Of a DNA stretch of 64,000 nt, positions 58,957 through 64,000 are shown one piece after another. The stretch's first letter is position 1; every line of letters begins with the position of its first letter. The notes under the pieces were generated by a model. That model was not told where the DNA came from, searched no databases, and saw nothing but the letters and a program-made list of their open reading frames with translations. Source of the DNA: Paractinoplanes brasiliensis (GTDB taxonomy: Bacteria; Actinomycetota; Actinomycetes; Mycobacteriales; Micromonosporaceae); assembly GCF_004362215.1 (NCBI RefSeq), contig NZ_SNWR01000001.1, forward strand, positions 6,926,001 through 6,990,000, given 5' to 3'. Made by a program: the position numbers and the translations under genes.

Positions 58957-60375
58957 GCGGATGTTCAGCGGGTCCGCGGTCAGCGTGTCGCAGCGGACGT
59001 ACGCCAGCTTGATCGTCACCTTGGTGAACCAGAGCACCGGCAGTGTCAGGGGTGGCGGCGACTCCGGTGTGAAGGTCACCGGGATCAGGCCGAACAGGTT
59101 GCCCTTGAACTCGGGCGTGTAGAACTTCACGTCGCCGTCGGTCACCAGCTCGTTGCTCTTGATGACCGTCTGTGCCCGGCCCGGCTCGTCCATGGTCAGC
59201 GTGAAGGGTTTGTTCACGGCCTTGTCCATGCTGAACTTGAGCGCCTTGAAGGTGCCCTTGGCCGTCGGCATGTCGACGACGCCGTCGTAGGTCGAGTCGT
59301 ACATGGTCAGCGAGTCGACCTTCATGACCCCGGGTGTCGCCGCGACCCGCGGGATGTCGTCGGCGCTCGCCGTCCTGCCCAGCACCCGCGGGCCCAGGCA
59401 GGGGATCTCCTCGGCCGAGACGGTGGGGGTGGGGCTTTCCGTCCGGGCCGGGCTCGTCGTGGCGGCGGTCGCCGGGGCCGGGGCCGCGGGGGAGGCGGTG
59501 GGCGACGGCGTCGGCGACTCGCTCGGTGAAGGCGACGGCGACTCCTTGCCGCCGATGCCGAGCAGATCGCCCACGCCGTCGAAGAAGTCGCCGATCCCGT
59601 CGAGGAACTCGTTGCCGGCGCCCTCGTCGTCCTCCCCGCCCTCCGCGCCCGCCGGAGCGGACGCGGAGGGGGTGGGCTGCGGACTGCCGGAAACCGTGGG
59701 GGGCGGTTTCGGCGTCGCGGAGCCCGAGGGGGAGGCCGGCGCGGAGGACGTCTGCGAGGTGCGGGACGGGAGCCCCTCGGGACATTCCTCGGCGCGGGCC
59801 GGGGAACCGCTGCCTGCCACCAGCACGCCGCCGGTCACCGCCGTCGCCAGCAGGACCGCGGCGAGCGCGCGGGGGTTGTCGAACCGGCCGTCGTTCAGGC
59901 CGGGCACGATCGTGGTGTCGCCCTCCGCGCCGGCCGGGCGCAGGGGCTGGGTCGGCTCGGGGTCGCTGTTGTCCGGCGCGTCGGGGGTGGGGGCGCCGGA
60001 CGGCGGGGCTGCCTTGGCGCGCGGCGGCCCCCACGCGATGACCAGCGCGCCGCCGACGATGCCGAGCAGCATGCCCACGAAGAACCCGCCGAGGTTGAGC
60101 CCGACGAACGTGTAGAGCGCGGTGAGCAGGCCGATGATGCCGTAGAAGACGCGCTGGGCCGGGCTGAACCAGGCCAGCACGCCGCACAGCAGGAGCAGCA
60201 GCGGCAGCAGGTAGGACAGGAAGCCCTGCGGGCCGAGGTGGACCTCGAGGTTGCCGAGGTTCATGTTGGCGGTGTACAGCAGCTCCAGGGCCGCCAGCAC
60301 CAGGAAGAAGCCGCCCCAGAACGGCCGCGTGCGCCGCCACGTCCGGAACCTGCTCCAGAAATTGTCCTGCGGCAT
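58945..60375 (-). CDS. DUF6114 membrane protein with long Ser/Pro/Thr tail
   Basis: A 476-residue protein. The N-terminal 120 residues hold four transmembrane helices (GGFFLVLAALELLYTANMNL, FLSYLLPLLLLLCGVLAWF, VGMLLGIVGGALVIAWG), the DUF6114 domain. A second hydrophobic helix (ALAAVLLATAVTGGVLVAG) is followed by a long disordered Ser/Pro/Thr region and a C-terminal beta-rich domain (VMKVDSLTMYDSTYDGVVD). It follows the DUF6230 gene in the same direction and is its usual partner. Function unknown. Confidence 0.82.
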   Translation of the reverse strand: MPQDNFWSRFRTWRRTRPFWGGFFLVLAALELLYTANMNLGNLEVHLGPQGFLSYLLPLLLLLCGVLAWFSPAQRVFYGIIGLLTALYTFVGLNLGGFFVGMLLGIVGGALVIAWGPPRAKAAPPSGAPTPDAPDNSDPEPTQPLRPAGAEGDTTIVPGLNDGRFDNPRALAAVLLATAVTGGVLVAGSGSPARAEECPEGLPSRTSQTSSAPASPSGSATPKPPPTVSGSPQPTPSASAPAGAEGGEDDEGAGNEFLDGIGDFFDGVGDLLGIGGKESPSPSPSESPTPSPTASPAAPAPATAATTSPARTESPTPTVSAEEIPCLGPRVLGRTASADDIPRVAATPGVMKVDSLTMYDSTYDGVVDMPTAKGTFKALKFSMDKAVNKPFTLTMDEPGRAQTVIKSNELVTDGDVKFYTPEFKGNLFGLIPVTFTPESPPPLTLPVLWFTKVTIKLAYVRCDTLTADPLNIRSVA

Positions 60376-60380
60376 GATGA

Positions 60381-61019
60381 TCAGCCCTGGTAGCACTCTT
60401 TGCCGCTGTCACCGAGGAAGAGCTTGAGGCTCATCCCGGTCAGCTTGAACGTCGACGCCGAGGTCATGTACGCCTTCTGCTTGAGCCCCACGATGGTCAC
60501 GTCGGTGGCCTGCTGGCCGAACGCGCCGGCCTCGCCGTGCTGCTTCTGCCCGTCGGCGTCGAGGGTGGAGGCGTCCTGGCCGATGTCGATGTTTCCGAAG
60601 GTGGCGTCGCCGCTCAGCTCGGACATGCCGATCAGCAGGTCCTCGGCCTGGGCGGGCTTGTCCGGGTCGGTGCCGGCCTCGATGCGCAGCACGACCGGCC
60701 CGGCCGCCACCGACTGGCACAGCTTGTGGATGTCGGCCGACTTGATGCCCGACATGGCGGCCACCACGTACTTCTCGCCGGTGCTCTTCTGCACCTGCTC
60801 GGTCGGCAGCTTCTTGCTGTACTGGGTGAAGCCCTTGCCCTCGAGCCGGTCGGCGGTCAGCTTGAACTGGGTGCCCGAGACCGAGAAGCTGGCTGCCAGC
60901 GCGCCGTTGGCCAGGGCGATGACCAGACCCCCGGCGACCAGCGCGGGCACCCCCACCGCGACGGCGAAACGGCGCCAGTCGGTGCGTCCGAACTGCGGAT
61001 CGCTCTGCGCGTCCTCCAC
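60381..61019 (-). CDS. DUF6230 family protein
   Basis: Membrane-anchored protein of 212 residues. An N-terminal helix (VGVPALVAGGLVIALANGAL) leads to an extracellular beta-rich domain (ASFSVSGTQFKLTADRLEGK), DUF6230. GTG 61019 follows AGGAGG. DUF6230 and DUF6114 occur together in many actinomycetes; no enzyme activity is known for them. Confidence 0.85.
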   Translation of the reverse strand: MEDAQSDPQFGRTDWRRFAVAVGVPALVAGGLVIALANGALAASFSVSGTQFKLTADRLEGKGFTQYSKKLPTEQVQKSTGEKYVVAAMSGIKSADIHKLCQSVAAGPVVLRIEAGTDPDKPAQAEDLLIGMSELSGDATFGNIDIGQDASTLDADGQKQHGEAGAFGQQATDVTIVGLKQKAYMTSASTFKLTGMSLKLFLGDSGKECYQG

Positions 61020-61332
61020 GGGTCCTCCTCGTGACCTCGGGCCGGTTCGCATCGAGGGCCGCCGCTGTGGTCGCGGGCGTCGTCAGTGAGCTCCGTCGAT
61101 GCCGTCCGTTAACGTCCGGGAAATGTTGCCGTCCGGGAACGTCCCCGACAAGGGGTCGGCTACTAGTCGGTAACCTAACTTGCCGGATCCATGTGACGCT
61201 GCGTGACGGCGGGCTCGGCAGCCGTACGAATTGCCTGGTGTGACGGTCACCACGCGTGAGAATCCATTGATTGTCACGGATCGGTCACAAAACCCAGCAA
61301 GTTCCCAGGAACGGGCGCCACCGGCGGTCCCG
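61020..61332. other. Intergenic region with promoter of the DUF6230 operon
   Basis: About 313 bases. Contains two copies of CGTCCGGGAA near 61105-61135 and a GTGACGGTCAC palindrome at 61240-61250. A+T-rich text near 61160-61185 (GGTTACC on the minus strand) may be promoter sequence. No RNA gene or clear terminator is seen after the oxidoreductase stop. Confidence 0.45.
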
Positions 61333-63945
61333 TCACTGAGCGTGGCGCAATGCCCACCAGATCCGGTCCCGTGTGAAGGGCAACTCGGTCAGCCGTACGC
61401 CGGTGGCGTCGCGCACGGCGTTGGCCAGCGCCGGGGCCACCGGGTTGAACGGGCTCTCGCTCATCGACTTCGCGCCCAGCGGCCCGATCGCGTCGTCGGT
61501 GCCGGCGAACAACACCTCCGTGCGCGGGACGTCCGCGAACGTCGGCAGGTGGTACTGCCGGAACCCGGTCGTGGTGACATGCCCGTCCGGCCCGATGTCG
61601 ACGTGCTCGGCCAGGGCCGCCCCGAGCGCCTGGGCCACCCCGCCCTCGACCTGCCCCCGGCACTGCAGCGGGTTCATCACCGTGCCCGCGTCGGCGCTGT
61701 GCACGCTACGCAGGATCCGCAGCTCGCCGGTGTCCGGGTCGACCGCCACCCGGAACCACTGCACGTTGAACGCCACCGACCGCGGGCTGCCGCCCCAGTG
61801 CCCCTCGGCGGTGAAGGGGGCCGGGCGGGCGGCCAGTTCCTCCAGCACCGCCTCGGTCAGCTCGGCGTCCCCGGCCTCGGCCCGCAGCAGCGCGTGCAGG
61901 CCGCGAGCCGCGTGCAGCACCGCCTTGCCGGCCACGACCACCCCCGTCGACGCGAACGCCCCGGTGTCGTGGCGCACCACGTCGGTGTCGGACTGCCGTA
62001 TCGTGACCTTCTCCGGCGTCGTGTCCAGCGCGTCCGCGGCGATCTGGGTGTGCACGGTCGTGCTGCCGTTGCCGAATTCCGCCGTGCCGACCGCGATCTC
62101 GAACCGCCCGCCGGGCAGCAGCGTCGCCGTCGCGTCCGCGTAGTGCCCGCCGGGCGGCCCGGCCGCGATCATCGCCACTGCCATGCCGTCGCCCACCAGC
62201 CATCCCTCGGGCGCCGGCTCCCCGGGCCGGGCGGCGGCTTCGCGGACGTGATCGAGGCACTGGTCCAACCCGTACGAGGCAATGGTCAGGTCCTCGGCAT
62301 GGTCGCCGGGCGCCGTCAGGTGGTCGCCCGGCCGCACGATGTTGCGTTCCCGCAGCACGATCGGGTCGACGCCGAGCCGCCGGGCCAGCTCGTCGAGCGC
62401 CGACTCGACAGCGAACGAGACCTGCCCCAGCCCGTACCCGCGGAAGGCGCCCGCCGGGACAGTGTTGGTGTGGACGCACCAGGCGTCGACGCGCATGTTG
62501 GCGCAACGGTAGACCGCGATCGACTCGTGGCAGCCGTGGAACATGACGGCGGGCCCGTGATTCCCGTACGCCCCGGTGTCCGAGACCACCCGCAGCTGCA
62601 GCGCGGTGAGGGTCCCGTCGGCCCGCGCGCCCACCTTGATCCCGACCGTGAACGGGTGCCGGGTGGTGGCCGACGTGAACTGCTCGGCCCGCGTGTACTC
62701 GTGCCGCACCGGCTTGCCCGTACGCAGCACCGCCAGCGCCACGAGATCCTCGACCAGCATCTCCTGCTTGCCGCCGAACCCGCCGCCGACCCGGCCCGCG
62801 ATCACCCGCACCCGATCCTCGGGCAGGTCGTAGAGCTTGGCCAGGGCACGGCGGGTCAGGAACGGCGTCTGCGTGCTGGCGCGCACCACGAGCCGGCCGT
62901 CCTCGTCGAGCCACCCCACCGCGCCGTGCGTCTCGAGGCTGGCGTGCTGCACGCGCGGGGTCCGGAACGTCTCCTCGTAGATCTCGTCGGCCTCGGCGAA
63001 CCCGGCCTCCGGATCACCCAGGTCGGCGTGCCGCTCGGCGACCACGTTGCGCTCGGCCCCCGGGTGCAGCTGCGGGGCGCCCTCGGCCATGGCCGCCTCG
63101 GGCGTGAGCACAGCGGGCAGCACCTCGTAGTCGACGGCGAGCGCACGGACGCCTTCCTCGGCGGCGGCCTCGCTGGTGGCGACGACGGCGGCCACCCGCT
63201 GCCCGGCGAAGCGCACGACGTCGTCGAGCACCCGGGTGTCCCACGGGTCCTCCGAGGCGTGCTCGTGCTGGGCGGTCGAGAACCGGGCGGCGGGCGCGTC
63301 GGCGTGGGTGAGCACCAGCTCGACCCCGGGCACGGCGAGCGCGGCCTCGGTGCGTACGGCAATGACCCGGGCATGCGGATGGGGTGAGCGCAGCACCTTG
63401 AGATGCCGCACGCCGGGCACGTCCAGGTCGAAGGTGTAGCGGGCGGCGCCGGTGACGACCTGGGGGCCGGCCGGGGCGCCGAGGCTCGCGCCGACCGCTT
63501 TCCCGGCGACCGGTTCGGCCACGTTGACCACTCCGGCCACGGCGTCGGCGATCGCGCGATATCCCGTACAGCGGCAGAGGTTGCCTTTGAAGGCGCGCGG
63601 CAGGTCGGTGAGCTGATCGTCGGTCAGGGCCGCGGTCGTCATGATCAGGCCGGCCGTGCAGAACCCGCACTGGAACCCCTGCGCGTCGAGGAACCGCCGT
63701 TGCACCGGATGCAGTTCCCCGTCGGCGGCCAGTCCCTCGACCGTGGTGATCTCGCGATCGGCCGCGCGGAACGCCGGATACACGCACGAGTGCACCGGCT
63801 TGCCGTCCACATGCACCGTGCAGGCGCCGCAGTCCCCGGTGTCACAACCCTTCTTGACCCCGTACGCCCCCTCCTCGCGCAGATAGGTGCGCAGGCACTG
63901 GCCGGGGCGGGGCGGCCGGTCGTGCTCGCTTCCGTTGATCCTCAT
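61333..63945 (-). CDS. Molybdenum hydroxylase: fused 2Fe-2S and Mo-binding subunits (xanthine dehydrogenase family)
   Basis: An 870-residue enzyme. Residues 1-150 hold two [2Fe-2S] clusters: Cys34/39/42/54 in KKGCDTGDCGACTVHVDGKP and beyond, and Cys93/96 plus 124/126 in CGFCTAGLIM and NLCRCTGY. The rest is the molybdopterin domain: RFAGQRVAAVVATSEAA, GRVGGGFGGKQEM, AFRGYGLGQV and the C-terminal GAKSMSESPFNPV with the catalytic Glu-type region. FAD is missing and is supplied by the upstream gene. ATG 63945 overlaps that gene's stop (ATGA). Fe-S and Mo parts in one chain are less common than separate subunits. Substrate unknown (purine or aldehyde). Confidence 0.9.
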   Translation of the reverse strand: MRINGSEHDRPPRPGQCLRTYLREEGAYGVKKGCDTGDCGACTVHVDGKPVHSCVYPAFRAADREITTVEGLAADGELHPVQRRFLDAQGFQCGFCTAGLIMTTAALTDDQLTDLPRAFKGNLCRCTGYRAIADAVAGVVNVAEPVAGKAVGASLGAPAGPQVVTGAARYTFDLDVPGVRHLKVLRSPHPHARVIAVRTEAALAVPGVELVLTHADAPAARFSTAQHEHASEDPWDTRVLDDVVRFAGQRVAAVVATSEAAAEEGVRALAVDYEVLPAVLTPEAAMAEGAPQLHPGAERNVVAERHADLGDPEAGFAEADEIYEETFRTPRVQHASLETHGAVGWLDEDGRLVVRASTQTPFLTRRALAKLYDLPEDRVRVIAGRVGGGFGGKQEMLVEDLVALAVLRTGKPVRHEYTRAEQFTSATTRHPFTVGIKVGARADGTLTALQLRVVSDTGAYGNHGPAVMFHGCHESIAVYRCANMRVDAWCVHTNTVPAGAFRGYGLGQVSFAVESALDELARRLGVDPIVLRERNIVRPGDHLTAPGDHAEDLTIASYGLDQCLDHVREAAARPGEPAPEGWLVGDGMAVAMIAAGPPGGHYADATATLLPGGRFEIAVGTAEFGNGSTTVHTQIAADALDTTPEKVTIRQSDTDVVRHDTGAFASTGVVVAGKAVLHAARGLHALLRAEAGDAELTEAVLEELAARPAPFTAEGHWGGSPRSVAFNVQWFRVAVDPDTGELRILRSVHSADAGTVMNPLQCRGQVEGGVAQALGAALAEHVDIGPDGHVTTTGFRQYHLPTFADVPRTEVLFAGTDDAIGPLGAKSMSESPFNPVAPALANAVRDATGVRLTELPFTRDRIWWALRHAQ

Positions 63946-64000
63946 GCCAGCTCCGCCCGGATCTGCTCGGCGTACAACCGCGTGAGGTGCCGGCGCCACG
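63942..64000 (-). CDS. C-terminal end of the FAD-binding hydroxylase subunit
   Basis: The last 19 residues before TGA 63944-63942 read WRRHLTRLYAEQIRAELA, the normal end of FAD-binding subunits of the xanthine dehydrogenase family. The stop overlaps the following ATG. The rest lies beyond the window. Confidence 0.7.
   Translation of the reverse strand, partial: WRRHLTRLYAEQIRAELA

Overview
The window is about 72 percent G+C, densely coding on both strands, with many ATGA/GTGA stop-start overlaps and frequent GTG starts. The gene families (F420-dependent LLM oxidoreductase, Ser/Thr kinase with an external tail, NlpC/P60 hydrolase, DUF6230/DUF6114 pair) point to a filamentous actinomycete. The general look, including the very frequent hexamer CGTACG, suggests Micromonosporaceae (Actinoplanes-like); this is inference from composition only.

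Layout. 1-3.5 kb: end of a GntP permease, a lipoprotein whose signal peptide has been stretched by a 30-bp repeat, and a secreted propeller/LamG protein. 3.7-8.4 kb: M15-like peptidase, Ser/Thr kinase, and a small membrane protein coupled to a NodB deacetylase/GT2 synthase fusion (MatAB/PNAG-like). 8.6-18.7 kb: MFS pump with TetR and two operators, FolP2-like protein, a three-gene LEA-like/Holin-X/DUF3618 operon, F420 oxidoreductase, GT2, aldo/keto reductase with divergent TetR, and an aldehyde dehydrogenase. 18.8-29.3 kb: a translationally coupled glycan operon with all enzymes from sedoheptulose-7-P to ADP-heptose (GmhA, HldE, GmhB domain), five glycosyltransferase modules, a carbamoyltransferase and an SDR. 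29.3-33.7 kb: topoisomerase IB, then an intact IS4-family and an IS3-family element almost back to back. 33.8-38.6 kb: sugar kinase-SurE pair, GT87 mannosyltransferase, PadR with a membrane protein. 38.8-47.2 kb: cydA-cydB-cydDC (one fused ABC gene) divergent from a BlaI-M56 pair across a long palindrome. 47.4-55.3 kb: NlpC/P60, AAA+ ATPase with a TPR membrane protein, YcnI-like protein, two-component system, LolA-like protein. 55.4-58.2 kb: trpB-trpA-gntR with two identical upstream palindromes and a threefold 66-bp repeat at the start of trpA. 58.2-64 kb: DUF2277, DUF1992, DUF6230/DUF6114, and an Fe-S/Mo hydroxylase fusion preceded by the end of an FAD subunit gene.

The most unusual property of the window is the number of in-frame tandem repeats inside otherwise ordinary proteins: lipoprotein signal peptide (30 bp), GT9 (33, 15 and 42 bp), GT87 (36 bp), CydDC (24 bp twice, one array inside an ATPase domain), TrpA (66 bp) and a TPR protein (60 bp, running through the stop codon). 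Repeat length is a multiple of three in every case, so the frame survives. The ADP-heptose/carbamoyl glycan operon and the trpBA-gntR unit are the most interesting gene systems.
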